A stretch of 60,000 nucleotides of DNA from Zygnema cylindricum (GCA_037447655.1 JBBHKE010003364.1:406549-466548); one strand, 5' to 3'; positions 34,797-47,464 are shown, counted from the stretch's first letter. Program-made: numbers and translations. The notes: generated by a model not told the origin, from the sequence alone.

Positions 34797-36768
34797 TTAT
34801 TTTATTTTATTTTTTTTCCTTCTTTTCTTTTTCTTCTTTCTTTTCTCCTCATAAAACTTTAAGTGAATACTCTCGTATTTTAAAAGGTCCATTAGATGAG
34901 CTAAAATAAACATTCCATCTTGCTGATCACACATTTTATTAAGCATACTATTTTCCATAAATCCAAGCAAAGATTTTGTCCCGCTCATCTCTTTTCCATC
35001 CACACAAAATCCGATTTCCCTCTTGCAATTCAAAAAACCAGCCCCATCTCCAATTTTCAACACACACCCAGATGATAACCCTTTTACAGGCACACCTTCA
35101 TAAATGGCATCACTCCCATTAGTGATGTCAAAACCACTACCCCCCAAATTTATCGTTATATTGAGAGTCCCCACTAAGTTCCTCATAAAATCAACATCTT
35201 CCGAACTCATATTTTTATCCATGATACTCACCCCATTTTCTGACCTTTCATCACTCTCTCCTATGGAATACTTTCCACTATCACTTTCTATAATGATTCC
35301 CAAAGAGTATCTCCTCCCTTAAACTTTTTATTAAATATTTCTTTTCTCCCCTATCCTTTAAAACCCCCTCTAGTTTTACTTCTCCCCTTTCCTCCAAATC
35401 CGTTGAAGTCTCCCTTTCCAACCAGTTTTCTGTTTCCAAAATGTTTATATAATTATCCTCATTATTTTTATTTTTCCCTTTTTCACTTATATATCCTAGA
35501 TATGACTTTCTCATTTCTAAGTCATACTTTCTATACTCCTTGACATCCTCATCATTTCTAACTCCCTCAAGTACCTCCCTTCCTTTTACTTCCCTTATGC
35601 CTCCAAAAGCACATCGTTGCTTTCGTGTAATTTTTGTGTACTTCTCTCTCTTCTCCATTCTACCGATGTGAAGAAACTCCAAGATTTCTTCATCCTCTTT
35701 CTCCTCTTCCCCTTCTTCCTCCTCTTTCACATTCCAACTTCTAAGTTCTTCCAAACAAGAACACTCCTCCATATAGTGACCCGGTGCTGTACAAAAGAAG
35801 CAAACCCCCCTTTTCAAAGCTCCTCTATCTTTTCCTCTCCCTCTCATTCCACCAAAGTTCCGATTAGGTTTACCTTTGTCTTTTTTCCTCTCATCACGCT
35901 TCCGCTCGTCACCCCCGCTCCTCTCATCACGCTTCCGCCAATCACCACCTGCTGTAAATGCAGTCACCCTGTCACTTCCCCTACGAAGCTCCAAAGTGCT
36001 TTCCCTCACAAGATTTACCCCCATGGTAAAGCTCAAAGTCCATGAGGAGCCATCCATTGCCTGCATACGATAAATGATGTTTTCATACTCATATGGGAGT
36101 TTCATGAGTATTGTATTAATCTTTCTCTCCTCAAATTCTACATACCCCGCACTAGCAAGCTCAACATACAGCGCAACAATATCTTTGCAAAACTCTATCA
36201 TGTTACCGCCTTTATAAACATAGGCCTCTATTTCCTGTTTTACAAACTGCTGCCTCTGAATAGTCTCACTCTTTTAAAGCTCACTTAGTGTTTCCCATAT
36301 TTTGAAAGACTTGGTTAGACTTAAAAGAGTGATAGCTATGGACTTAGACACATATCTAAGTATAAGATGTTTTGCTATAATGTTTTTATACTCCCAAATT
36401 TTACTATCATTTTCTTCAGTTTTACTTATAACCCCTCTTAGTGGAGCTGTGGCGGACAACATAACTCCCCTCACCATAAGTGTCCCTTTATCCTTCTCTC
36501 CTTTTCCCTTTTCCATGGCAATATTTTTCCCTTCACCTTCAGTTGCAACTGAAATACTGTTGGTTTTTTTGGGAAGCTCCAGATGATTCTCCGTAATGAG
36601 TTCCTCCAAAGCCCGATGGCGGACACCTCACTTGTCCCGAAAAAATTCCCTATAAGTGCTTTTCGAAAAGCAACCCCTCCATCGTATATTCCAAATAAGT
36701 GAAATCTGTTCATCAAACATAGACACCCTAGATGGTGGGCCCATAACCTGAAATTCTATGGGCTCCAT
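34797..36768 (-). pseudogene. Delta-family gag plus collapsed pol remnant
   Basis: The fuller copy. Start ATGGAG at 36768 inside the LTR, reading through the primer site as VMGPPSRV. Gag core pieces follow (36274-36609: AKHLILRYVSKSIAI; 35281-36201: IMKLPYEYENIIYRMQ...). A good CCHC knuckle CFFCTAPGHYMEEC lies at residues 134-147 of the 306-residue frame. After RCAFGG there is no protease; instead RKYDLEMRKSYLGYI, TDLEERGEVKLEGVLKDRG and, past one frameshift near 35300, the RNase-H-like C-terminus also seen at 23696-24451. RNase H residues retained: SDA and CDQQ aspartates; the last aspartate is lost. A non-autonomous family by inference. Confidence 0.65.
36734..36747 (-). other. Primer-binding site, half-tRNA type (delta)
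   Basis: Minus strand GTTATGGGCCCACC, one base from the LTR end; a perfect complement of GGTGGGCCCATAAC in the anticodon arm of plant initiator tRNA-Met. Confidence 0.85.
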
Positions 36769-37927
36769 TGGCCACAGAATTCGCAGATCTAAAAGAAGCT
36801 AATCTAGATAGTGCCGACCCCAAGTTGATATAAACCCCAAATGAATGATCCCTTGACAATTACAACCCCAATACACATTCACCCCTGTGAAGAGAAGACC
36901 TTCTGTGTCCTCAGTTCCACCACAGAATGTAAAGCTTGAATATGTGTTTTGGACAATTTTCCCCACTTTGACTTTCCCACTGAATAAGTGCCACACTGGC
37001 ACGCAAAGACTCTCACCAACTACACCTCTGTGTAGCTTGGACTCCCTTGAGTGCGCAGCAAAAAGAATCACTGAATTAGCTCACCCGAGCATTAAGTTAT
37101 GGCTGGTCAAAGATAACCTTTATAGTTACAAGCTCTCTTAGAGAGAGGTACCGAAATATCACTAAGTCTTCGTCTGCCTACTCACCACTACCTATTACTA
37201 AACCGTAGTCCAATAGGAACACTTTATAGTACAAGAAAGTACAATGGACGATGTACTTATTGTACGGATAATGTACGACATGGTCTACAAGGTGACACTT
37301 GTCAAATCGAGAGCCATGGTTCCTCCTCCCATCTTCTCTGATAACAAATAACGTGGCGCCACGTGGCACCGCGTGACGCTATCTCCGAATGCCGCGAAAA
37401 GCTCACTTCGCGTGGCGGCTACAATGCCGGCCGTCAGATCAAAACATATTTTACACGGTTCAGATTCGTGTACATGCATGAATTGTTCCTCTTTGTTAGT
37501 CTGGTGTTAACTAGCCCCTTGTTAAGGTTTATATACCTTTGAAACCCGATACGTGTATCGTTTCGTTAACGCCTTGTTGGTTAAGGCTTACCATTATAAA
37601 TATAACCATAGACCTTGGTTCAAATTTTGTCTAGAGCAGTTTTTGGTTATTTGTTAGTTTGTTAGAATTCTCTACTTCTACGCTTATAAATACCTATTGT
37701 ACCATATATATGCCATTGTTGACTCTAAGCTATAGGCTAAAAAAAATGGCTATTATAGGATGGTCGGTACCAAGATCAAATCGTGATTCAGGCATACCAT
37801 TTTGGTACAAACTGTGATTAGCCTATCCTTTTCAGACAGCCATGGCTCTAGCTCTCTCTTAGGTCTTCAGTGACTGTAACAAGTATGGGGACTGAATACA
37901 GACCTAGAAAATACATAAATTTCAACA
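36749..37927 (-). repeat. 5' LTR of delta composite
   Basis: 1179 bp, the most complete delta LTR: TGTTGAAATTTATG...GAATTTCA. Followed at 37928-37932 by CGAAG, which also precedes the outer 3' LTR at 21266-21270. Contains the tRNA-like module, AGCCATGGCT near 37839, G-box near 37357, GTAC-rich block near 37230-37280 and the CTCTCTTAGAGAG hairpin near 37135. Confidence 0.9.
37567..37644 (+). other. Antisense tRNA-like module in delta LTR
   Basis: AACGCCTTGTTGGTTAAGGC (37568-37587), B box GGTTCAAAT (37617-37625), TTTTT at 37640-37644. Confidence 0.7.
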
Positions 37928-40700
37928 CGAAGTAGCGATGTCAGTATTCTCCCCACCCAAATGTAACCATAGATCCATAGTTCCTATTAAATATCTAAAG
38001 ACTCTCTAAGCTGCCTCCCAATTCTATTTTAGTGGGAGCATTAAGACTTCTACTCAGTAGTCATACTGCTGCAGCTAAATCCGGCCTGGTAGAATTCATA
38101 AAATAGATTAGAACTCCCACTACTTGTTTGTAAGGAATTGTCTGCATGAACTTCTGTTCTTAATTTCTCGTCTAAGACTATGACTCTTTCTTCCTCACTC
38201 CCCTCACTTCCCTTCGTTACTTCTATTGTAGTTGTACAACTATGAGCTTTATCCATCGGGAATTTTTCAAGCATGTTCGTTATTGCTTATTTTTGAGTCA
38301 ATCTTATAATCTTTATTTTTCGGTCTCTTTCTACTTGAATTCCCAAAATATATTTTGTTTCCCCCATATCCTTCATTTCAAATCTCCCCTTAAGATCGGT
38401 TTTCAGTTTATTAATTTTTTCCATTGATTTACTTAAAACAAGCAAATCATCAACATAAATTGCAATATATATAACACCTTTCTCATCTTCAAAAACATAG
38501 ATTGAGTAATCTGAGCTGATCCGAATATATCCATGACCGGTAAGAAACTCATCAAACTTCTTATTCCATTGTCGAGGCGCCTGTTTCAAACCATAAAGAG
38601 ATTTAATCAGCTGGCGTACCTTACTCTCCTCTCCTTCCTCCACAAACCATTCGGGTTGTCGCATGAAGATCTCATCTTCCAATTCTCCATGGAAGAAAGC
38701 TCTTTTGATGTCCATTTGGTGCACTTCCATATCTTCCGCTGCTGCCAAACTGAAAAGTATGCGGACGGAGGCAAAATTTGACGACGGGGGCAAAGGTTTC
38801 CTCGTTGTCAATTCCGTCCTTTTGTGTAAATCCCTTTGCCACTAATCGGGCCTTGTAGCGCTCGATTGTGTTATCTGGGTTCAGTTTTAATTTGAAAAAC
38901 CACTTACATCCGATTGGTTTGCGGTTAGGTGGACATTCCACGAGCTCCCAAGTATCGGCTGCCATAATTGAGGCCATCTCCTCATTGATGGCTGTCTTCC
39001 ACCTGTTTCTTTCTAGACAAGTCATCGCCTTTCCATAAATGTGAGGTTTATCTTGATGAGATAGTTTTGTTACCTTGTTATTAACCGTTTTTTCTTGCAA
39101 TCTTTTGCTACCTCTCCTTCCTCCCTCAAAATCTGAGGCCGGAATAGATGGTTCTCGTGGATTCTTTCAAACAATCTCAGCTTGTCCTCTATCCCTTGAT
39201 TCTGAATCAATTTCCACCACAACTTCCGCTTTGGGTAGAGTTTTCACTGGAGTTTCCACAGTGGAGTCCTTTTCGGTCTGATTTGAATCTTCAAGAATGT
39301 CATCTTCTCTAAAACGTGGATAGTTTAGAATCTCAAAGTCATCGGAATTTTCTGACTCAAATTTGATATTTACTGACTTTGTTTATTTGAAGGGATCCAC
39401 AGTCTTTCCTTCATCCATAACTACTAGATGCTTTACTAAGATTATATCTTCCCTTTTTAGATCATAAACTCTATATCGTTTAACATTCTCATCATATCCT
39501 AACAAGTATCACGGTTTTCCTTTAGGATATAGCTTCTTATTAGAGTGATGTGTATCTAGACTGAATACTTGACTGCCGAAAACCTTTAAGTGAGATATGT
39601 TTAGTTTCCGGCCTGTCCATCTCTCATAAGGTGTTTGATCTTTTATAGCTTTAGTAAGAACTCTATTTTTGAGGTAATTAGCACAGTTCATTGCTTCTGC
39701 CCAAAACCTTTTTCCTATCTTCTTATCTGACATCATACTTCTAGCACTATCACTTAGTGTTCTATTTAACCTTTCAGCTAGCCCATTCTATTCCCGGTTT
39801 TCTGGAACTGTCTTTTGGTGTTGGACTCCTTCTTCCCTCAGAAAATCCCCAAACTGGTTAGAACTATACTCTCCACCATTGTCACTCATTTCTCTCTTGA
39901 TTGGAGTTTCATGGAGTTTTTAGCTCCATGCTTTATTTTGTCTAAAACAACATTGAGCTTCTAACTTGTTTTTCAAAAAATACTCTCGCACATACCGAGA
40001 CCAATCATCAGTGATAGTCATCATAAATCTCTTACTCCCCGGTGAAGGCACTTTAGCCGGTCCCCAAATATCTGTGTGTATTAGATCTATAATTTTTTCT
40101 CCCCTAAAGGTGGCTGTTTTAGGAAAGGGTAATGTGTGTGCTTTACCTTGAGCACATCCACTACAATCACTTATACTATAACTCTGACTGAACTGAATCC
40201 CTTCCACCACGCCCATCTTTTTCATCTCTCTTAACTTATCTAGATTCACATGCTGAAGTCTCTTATGCCATATTATAATATCATGAACACCAACATAATA
40301 AAGTTTCTTTTTTTTATTACTTAAAATCAGCCTAAACAGCCCTAAGCTACCTTTCTCAACAATGAAATAGATATCCTCCTCAAAACTAGCAGTAAAGACA
40401 CCTTCGTTAGTGCTAATATTAAAACCCTTATCATCTAATAAAGATAAAGAGATGAGGATTTTGTTCAGCTTCGGAATAAACAATACATCGGAGAATATTA
40501 CTATGGATATCTTTCCTTCAACCAACACTTTTAGATCTACCGATCCTACAAGACTAGTAGTGACTATCTTCCCATCCCCGTACTCTATCTCTACTGTGGG
40601 AATCTTTCTTATCTTAGTAAACATGTGCTTATCCTTACACATGTGCATAGAGGCACCTAAATCTATAATCCAGCCTGCTTCACCTTTCAATCCACTATAA
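37928..40700 (-). pseudogene. Copia pol, beta copy 1 (protease, integrase, RT, part of RNase H)
   Basis: Protease start GWIIDLGASMHMCKDK at 40690 with D-L-G-A. Integrase: IIWHKRLQHVNLDKL, CSGCAQGK, DLIHTDIWG, then stops and frame breaks before NCANYLKNRVL and KPNISHLKVFGSQVF (39509-39736). RT: WELVECPPNRKPIGCKWFFKLKLNPDNTI (38672-39100), QMDIKRAFFHGEL and an intact IAIYVDDLLVLS (38287-38811). RNase H follows after breaks near 38270 and joins 21270 across the composite insertion. At least five frame breaks; not functional. Confidence 0.85.
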
Positions 40701-41790
40701 GCACATTTCTACATTCGTGGAATTTCGACCTCGTTTTTCGCCTCCTACTCCTCATCCAATAAAAGCTCATCGTCCTCGTCCTCGAATTCTGCCTAATGTA
40801 CGTCTGTCACAAGGGCCTTTTTCTTTCCTCTTGGGGTTCCACCGGTCTGCCCTTCCTTTAACTGAAACTCGGTTAGCTTAGTGCACTCTGCCATATAGTG
40901 CCCCGATTTCATATAAAAATGGTATAAACCTTTGGGAGCCCTTGGTCCGAACTCGTCGGTCTGATTTTTCTGCTCCCTCCCTCCATAGTTTCCGGCCGGT
41001 TTCCAGGAATCCTTGTTCCTCTAATCGGTCGCAGTTGCCAGGGCTTGCCCACTCTTACCTCCCTTTCGCATCTCAATCTTACGAGAATCATCCCTACCAC
41101 CGAGTTCCATATCCACCTTGAGTCCGGCAAGTCCTGCACACGGTTAACTATGTTTTCGAACTCATCGAGTAACCTTATTAGTAAATAGTTAACCTTTTCT
41201 TTTTCACTAAAAACTTTTCTCGCACTCTCTAGCTCCATGAAGTATGTAGCAAGCTCATTGCAAAAAACCAACATCTTCCCCCGTTTGTATACATACTTTT
41301 TAACTTTTTGATCAGCCAACTGTTGATGCTAAATTGTACCACTTCGGTACATCTTTATAAGAGCCATCCAAAGATCGGATGCCCTTTCTACCTCTAAATG
41401 AAGACATGCAAGCCCTTGAGTAAGATGGCGGAGGATGAAGTGCTTTGCCGCCATATTGTTGAAGTCCCAGGTATCAGTATCATTCTCCTCGTTCCTCGGA
41501 ATAGGTGACATGAATGCTGAACCAGTTGCTATTGGTGTGGTTGTCTCCTTCTCTGATCCTTTAACCACCACCTCTTGTTCCTTTGTCTCCTGCGTTGAAG
41601 ATGGATCTGCTTTCTTAGTGAATCTGCTTCCTCCAAACCCTGGAGGGATTCCAAAACTTCATGGACGCCCCACTCGTCCACTCACTATCCCCTAAAACCT
41701 TTTCTCGCATAGAGCTCCTGTCATTATACTTTCCCAGTATATGAAGCCTGTTCCATTAAAGATGGGTACCCTAGAGGGTGGGCCCATAAC
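40700..41790 (-). pseudogene. Copia gag, beta copy 1
   Basis: Reads VMGPPSRVPIFNG through the primer site; the upstream LTR start codon ATGGAG has become ATAGAG, so only the primer-site ATG remains. The core is recognisable (WDFNNMAAKHFILRHLTQGLA; LVFCNELATYFMELESARKVFSEKEKVNYLLIRL). The knuckle near 40895-40935 has both early cysteines changed to tyrosine (YHFY...HYMAEC). Stops and shifts at 41320-41330 and elsewhere. Confidence 0.75.
41777..41790 (-). other. Primer-binding site, half-tRNA type (beta copy 1)
   Basis: Minus strand GTTATGGGCCCACC next to the LTR end at 41792; perfect match to the initiator tRNA-Met anticodon-arm complement. Confidence 0.85.
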
Positions 41791-41791
41791 T

Positions 41792-42437
41792 TGAAACTCT
41801 GAGACCTCTATAGGTCGTTAGAAAAGACAGCTTGCAAGAAGCCTCTAGGATTACCCGGACCCCTTTATGTTACAACAATAATAACGACCACCCTGGCAGA
41901 CAAAAACTCTGACCACGTTCACCCTTGTGAAGGGAAGACTCCCCTGTGTCGATAGCAAAAAGAATCTATGAATTTGCTCCCCTGAGCAGTAAGTTATGGA
42001 GGGTCAAAGTTGACCTTTTGTACAGAAGCTTTCTAGGAGAGAGGGTCCTATCTACTAATTTTTTCTAAGTCTTATCTCTCTCACAAACTCTATCTCCTAA
42101 TGTACAAAGCTAATCAGATTACACTTCCGTACACAAAAGTACAACTGCCAGTGTACTTTCTGTACGACCAATGTACGACATGCCTAAATGTCGACACGTG
42201 GTACATCCGGATTTGCTCCCTTAATCCTTGGAGATGTTGCGATCCAATATTATTCTGCCACGTGTTATCGGATGTGGCGATGACCATAAACCGCTGAAAT
42301 CCTCTTTTGCGATCTCGGCATTCATTCCGGCCGTCCGATTAAATGCACATTTAATCGTAGCTGTAATAAATACCTGCGCGGTATTCGTTTCGCTATCGAA
42401 AAAAATGCGCGGTACTTGTTTCATATCCGTACCATAA
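41792..42437 (-). repeat. 5' LTR of beta copy 1, truncated
   Basis: Follows the 3' LTR at 19735 closely for 645 bp, then stops near CCGTACCATAA and gives way to an oppositely oriented LTR. The outer 400 bp, including the tRNA-like module, are missing, so the element's outer duplication cannot be tested. Confidence 0.85.
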
Positions 42438-43239
42438 AAGAAGGCGAGGTAGTCTGCCTCTAACTCCTCTTTTCAGCCCCCACACTTGTTGTAGTCTTTG
42501 AAGGCTAAAAAAAAAGCTAGAGCCATGGCTGCCTATGTCGCTTAGAGATAGAGAGACACGTGGTAGATTTTGGTAGATTTCCCAAAATATGCTTGACGGA
42601 CCCAGGATTTGATCCTGATACCTGGCATTCGTCAAGTCCAGCCATAGCCGAAAGCTTTATCCTATTGGTGTAGGATCAGTGCTGATACAAAATGGGTTTG
42701 ACAATTATTTAAATTACTACACGTATACAAGTTTGTTTTATGGCGCGAACAATTTTTCAGACATCTACACAGTTTTGTATAGTACGGCGTACGTTACTTC
42801 AGAAAATGAATATCGCGCATTTGTTTCGACCACGAAACAAATACCACGCAATTAATTTTGACGGCTATAAGTAATTGCCGATCTAGATCGAACGGTCGTG
42901 ATAGTTGCCGAGATCCCGGAATGGACGCTTGGGCGGTTTTCAGTCATCGCCATGTCAAATGACAAGTGGCAAAATCACATTGGCCTGCGTCATCCACGGA
43001 GAATACGGGAACAAACCCGGATGTGGCAAACGTCGACATTTTGGCAATGCCGTACAATAGTCGTACATAAAGTACATCGGCAACTGTAGATTTCTGTACG
43101 ATACAATAATCTGATTGGTCCGTACTATAGTAGTATAAGGTTTAAAGAGGGATTTAAGACTTAGAAAATTTGGTAGGTAGACCCCTCTCTCCGAAAGAGC
43201 TCCTGTATAATAGGTCAAATTTGACACTTCATAACTTAC
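42438..43239 (+). repeat. LTR fragment in plus orientation
   Basis: Resembles a reversed beta-type LTR lacking roughly the first 60 bp and broken at 43239 by the beta LTR at 43240. Carries the antisense tRNA-like module, GAGCCATGGC near 42517 and AGAGCTCC/GTCAAATTTGAC sequence near its end. It lies head to head with the truncated LTR to its left, giving an inverted LTR pair. Confidence 0.7.
42584..42675 (-). other. Antisense tRNA-like module in plus-oriented LTR fragment
   Basis: On the minus strand: TACACCAATAGGATAAAGC (A box, 42672-42654), T arm with GGATCAAATCC (B box, 42615-42605) and TTTT at 42587-42584. Opposite to LTR orientation. Confidence 0.75.
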
Positions 43240-44250
43240 TGCAACTCTGAAACCTCCATACGTCCTCAGAGTAGACAGCTCACACGAAGCCTCGAGGATA
43301 ACCCTGACCCCTTTGTGTTTTGGCAAGAATAACAACCACTTTGGCAAACAAAAAACTCCGACCGCCTTCACTCCTATGAAGGGAACACTCCCATGAGTTG
43401 ATAGAAAAAAAAATCTCCGAATTTGCTCCCCTGAGTAGTAAGTCATGGAGAGTCAAAGTTGACCTTTTCTACAATAGCTCTCTAGGAGAGAGCGTCCTAT
43501 CTACCAATTTTTTCTAAGTCCTATTTCTCTCTAAAACTCTATCTACTGATCCACGACACCAATCATATTACACTGTCGTACACAAAAGTACAAGTGCCGG
43601 TGTACTTTCTGTACGAATACTGTACGACACGTCCTAAATGTCGACACATGTCATATCCAGATTCGGTCCCCTAATCCCCGGTGATGCCGCAATCCAATGT
43701 AGTTGTGCCACGTGTCATTGATGTGGCGATGGCCACAAACCGCTGAGATTCTCTTTTGCGATCTCGGCATTCTTATTGGCCGTTCGATTGAATGCAAATT
43801 TCAACTGTAGCCGTCATTAATACTTGCGCGATATTTGTTTCGTTTAAAAAAACAAATGCGCGGTACTCGTTTCCTATCCAAACCGTAATCCCTACATTTA
43901 CATAAGCGAATCTATGTATGTCGTAAACTGTTGCAGTTAAATGAATTATCCTACGTGGCAACATTTAAATAACTAACAAACACTATAGCATGTAACTCTA
44001 GTCCTAGACTTAATGGATAAGGCTACCGAGTACCGGCGGCTTTATCAGACGGCAGGTACTAGGATCAAATCTTGGATTTGACAGCTTTCTTTTTAGGAAA
44101 GAAACTACCAATCCGTAAATCAACTAATCTATTTCCTGTAAACCTCTGGATAGCCTAGGTAGCCATGGCTCTAGCTTTCTCTCCAACTTTCATTGAATTC
44201 AACAAGTGTGGGAGTTGAAGAGAGGAGTTAGAGGTAGATTGTCTCGGCTT
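43240..44250 (-). repeat. 3' LTR of beta copy 2, fused to pol by a deletion
   Basis: Starts (plus strand) TGCAACTCTGAAACCTCC. At the other end CTCGGCTT of the LTR runs straight into AGGGGAAGGCAC of pol, removing the LTR's first ~50 bp, the polypurine tract and the last pol codons. The shared GCTT at both breakpoints of intact copies suggests a microhomology deletion. Confidence 0.8.
44005..44094 (+). other. Antisense tRNA(Arg)-like module in beta LTR
   Basis: GACTTAATGGATAAGGC (44007-44023), AGGATCAAATCTTGG (44061-44075) and TTTTT at 44090-44094. Confidence 0.75.
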
Positions 44251-46561
44251 AGGGGAAGGCACAAGTTTGGTTATCATATGTGCTACCATCTCGCTATCTG
44301 GTCGGTACTCTAAACTGATAATTTTTTTTTCTCCTTTCTCTCTAACAAAGCTGAGTCTAATGTCTATGTGTTTAGCTTTAAAATGATGTTTAGGATTAGC
44401 AGAAATAGCGATTGCTGCCTGATTATCACAAAAAATTTTATGCACACCACTTTTAAGGTAACGAAGCTCACTAAGCAATGACTTAACCCACATCAATTTT
44501 TTTACAGCAGAGTAAGAGGCCATATACTCAGCCTCCATGGTGGACTGAGCAATAACCTTTTGCTGTTTGCTACTAAAACAGCAAGCCCCATCATCCATAT
44601 ATAATACATATCCAAAAGTACATCTCCTCATCGGAGCATCACCATAACTGGCATCACTCGAAGTAGTGATGTTAGTATTCTCCCCACCCAAATGCAACCA
44701 TAGATTCCTAGTTCTTATCAAATATCTAAAGACTCTCTAAGCTGCCTCCTAATCCTTCTTAGCGGGAGCATTTAGACTTCTACTCAGCACTCCTACACAT
44801 GCAGCTAAGTTTGGCCGGGTTCAATTTCATAAATTAGATTAGGCTTTCCACTACTTGCCTGTAAGGAATAGTCTGCATAACCTTCTGTTCTTTAGGACTT
44901 AATTCCTCGTCTAAGAGTATGACTCCTTCATCCTCACTCCCTTCTCATCCTCTTTTTAACTCCATTCGAGTTGTGTAACTATTAGCTTTATCCATCTGAA
45001 ATTTTACTGACATGTTTTTTATTGCCTCTTTTTGAGTCAAATCTTATAATATTTATTTCTCGGTCTCTTTTTACCTAAATTTGCAAAATATATCTTTCCT
45101 CCCCCATATCTTTCATTTCAAATCTCCCCTTAAGATTGGTTTTCAGTTTATTATTTTTTTCCATTGATTTACTTATAACAAGCAAATCATCAACATAAAT
45201 TGCAATAAATATAACACCTTCCTCATCTTCAAAAACATAGATTGAGTGATTTGTGTTGATCTGGATATATCCCAGACTGATAAGAAACTCATCAAGCTTC
45301 TTATTCCACCGTCGAGGCGCTTGTTTTAAACCATAAAGAGATTTAATCAGCCGACATACCTTACTCTCCTCTCCTTCCTCCACAAATCTTTCGAGTTGTC
45401 GCATGAAGATCTCATTTTCCAATTCTCCATGCAAAAAGACTGTCTTGATTTCTATCTGGTGCACCTCCATGTCTTCCGCTGCTGCCAACCTGAGAAGTAT
45501 GTGGACGGAGGGAAATCTGACAACCGGGGCAAAGGTTTCCTCATAGTTGATTCCTTCTTTCTGTGTAAATACTTTTGCCACTAATCGGGCTTTCTAACGC
45601 TCAATGGGGTTATCTGGGTTTAGTTTTAATTTGAAGACCCACTTACAACCGATTGGTTTTTGGTTAGGTGGACAATCCACCAGCTCCCAAGTATCGCCTG
45701 CCATAATTGAGGCCATCTCCTCATTAATGGCTGTCTTCCACTAGTTCCTTTCAGGACAAGTCATCTTCTCTCCATAAGTTTGAGGTTCATTTTGATGAGA
45801 TAGTTTTGTTACCTTGTTATTAACCTGTTTTTCTTGCAATCTTTTGCTACTTCTCCTTCTCCCCTCAGAATCTGTGGCCGGAATAGATGGTTCTCGTGGG
45901 TTTCTTTCGAAAAATGTCGGCTTCTCCCTTGTCCCTTGATTTTCGAATCAATTTCCACCACGTCTTCTGCTTCGGGTAGAGTTGACACTGGAGTTTCCCT
46001 AGCCCTATCTTTTTTGGTCTGATTTGTACCTGCAAGAATATCATCTTCTCTAAAACTCGGATAGTTAAGATGCTCAAAGTCATCGGATTTTTTTGACTCA
46101 AATCTGATTTTTATTGACTTTGCATACTTGAAGAGACCCACGGACTTTCTTTCATCCATAACCACTAGATGCTTTACTAAGATTATATCTTCCCTTTTTA
46201 TATCAGAAACTCTATATCCTTTAACATCCTCATCATATCCTAATAAGTATCCCGGTTTACCTTTACGATCTAGCTTCCAATTAGAACGATCTGTATCTAG
46301 ACTGAATACTTGACTGCCGAAAACCTTTAAGTGAGGTTTTTTTTTCCGGCCGGTCCATCTCTCATAAGTTGTTTGACCTTTTATAACTAAAGTAAGAACT
46401 CTATTCTTAAGATAATTTGCACAGTTCTTTGCTTCGGCCCAAAACTTCTTTCCTATCTTCTTATCTGATAACATACTCATTCCACTATCACTCAGTGTTC
46501 TATTTAATCTTTCAACTATACCATTTTGCTCAGGATTTTCAAGAACAGTCTTTTGGTGTTC
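44251..46561 (-). pseudogene. Copia pol, beta copy 2 (integrase end to RNase H)
   Basis: Integrase core end (HQKTVLENPEQNGIVERLN) through KVFGSQVFSLDTDRSNWKLD and the acidic linker (45809-46564), RT with QIEIKTVFLHGEL and intact YVDDLLVIS (45075-45581), and RNase H with SDASYGD, STMEAEYMA, CDNQAAIAI and HIDIRLSFVREK (44155-44721), all catalytic positions present. Frames are broken between these parts, and the C-terminus is fused into LTR sequence by the deletion at 44250. Confidence 0.85.
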
Positions 46562-46566
46562 CAATC

Positions 46567-47464
46567 TGTTGGAAAGAGGTAATTAATAGTTCACTTCTAT
46601 AGTTTATTTAGAATGTAAAGAGAGAGAAAGAGAGAACCAAAGGAACACCATGGCTGCCGCGTCATTTATGAGGGAGAATAAAATATAAGGTATTTTACTA
46701 TTTGTAGCAAAATGCTGCCTCTAGCTGGATTTGAACCGGGGTCTACGGAATACTATTTAGACCTTAGCCTTATCCATTAAGGCACTAGCGAAACGATATA
46801 CATATTACGTTTTACGCATATTTATGTATTTGTTAAACGGGCTAATTTGCAGCAGACTAACAAAAACACACATTAATCAATTCATGCATGGAAGCGAATC
46901 GAAGCCGCATAAATACAAATGATCAGACGACTACAATTGCAGCCGCCACCCGCAATAAACTTTTGGCGGCCTTTCAGGATAACGTCACGCGACGCCACGT
47001 GGCACCATACTATTGGATACCGGAGAAGATCAGAGGAGGAACCATTGCTTCGTTTTGACAAGCGTCATTTTGAAAGCCATGTGGTACAATGGCCGTACAA
47101 TAAGTACATCGCCTAATGTACCTTTTGTACTATATAGTGTTTCTATTGGACTAGGGTTTTGTAGTAGGCAGTCGTAAGTAGGCAGACCAGGACTTAGTGA
47201 AATTTAGGTACCTCTATCTAAGAGAGCTTGTAACTATAAAGGTCATCTTTGACCAACCATAACTTACTGCTCAAGGGAGCAAATTCAATGATTCTTTTTG
47301 CGTTTGACTCAGGGGAGTCTTGTCCTCACAGAGGTGAGAGCGGTCAAAATATTTGTGTGCCTGGGCGGCGCTTATTCATCGGGAAAGTAAAAGGGGCAAA
47401 TATTATCCTAAAGGCTTTACATAGGCTGCTCACTCTCTGGGTCAATGGAGACCACATAATTGCA
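46567..47464 (+). repeat. 5' LTR, gamma element
   Basis: 898 bp, TGTTGGAAAGAGG...CATAATTGCA. CCATGG block near 46649, tRNA-like module 46709-46790, G-box GCCACGTGGCACC near 46995, GTACAATGGCCGTACAATAAGTACAT before TACTATATAG near 47128, hairpin CTAAGAGAG near 47218 and ATGGAG at 47445. Confidence 0.92.
46709..46790 (-). other. Antisense tRNA(Arg)-like module in gamma LTR
   Basis: Minus strand: CGCTAGTGCCTTAATGGATAAGGC (A box/D arm, 46790-46767), CGGTTCAAATCC (B box, 46738-46727) and TTTT at 46712-46709, with spacing typical of a type 2 Pol III promoter. Confidence 0.82.

Noticed and set aside
42100-43450. Several short open frames with similar sequence in LTRs (for example 42221-42424 and 20164-20367)
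   Set aside because: They recur because LTRs are homologous, are antisense or random in frame, and have no domain; they are not genes.
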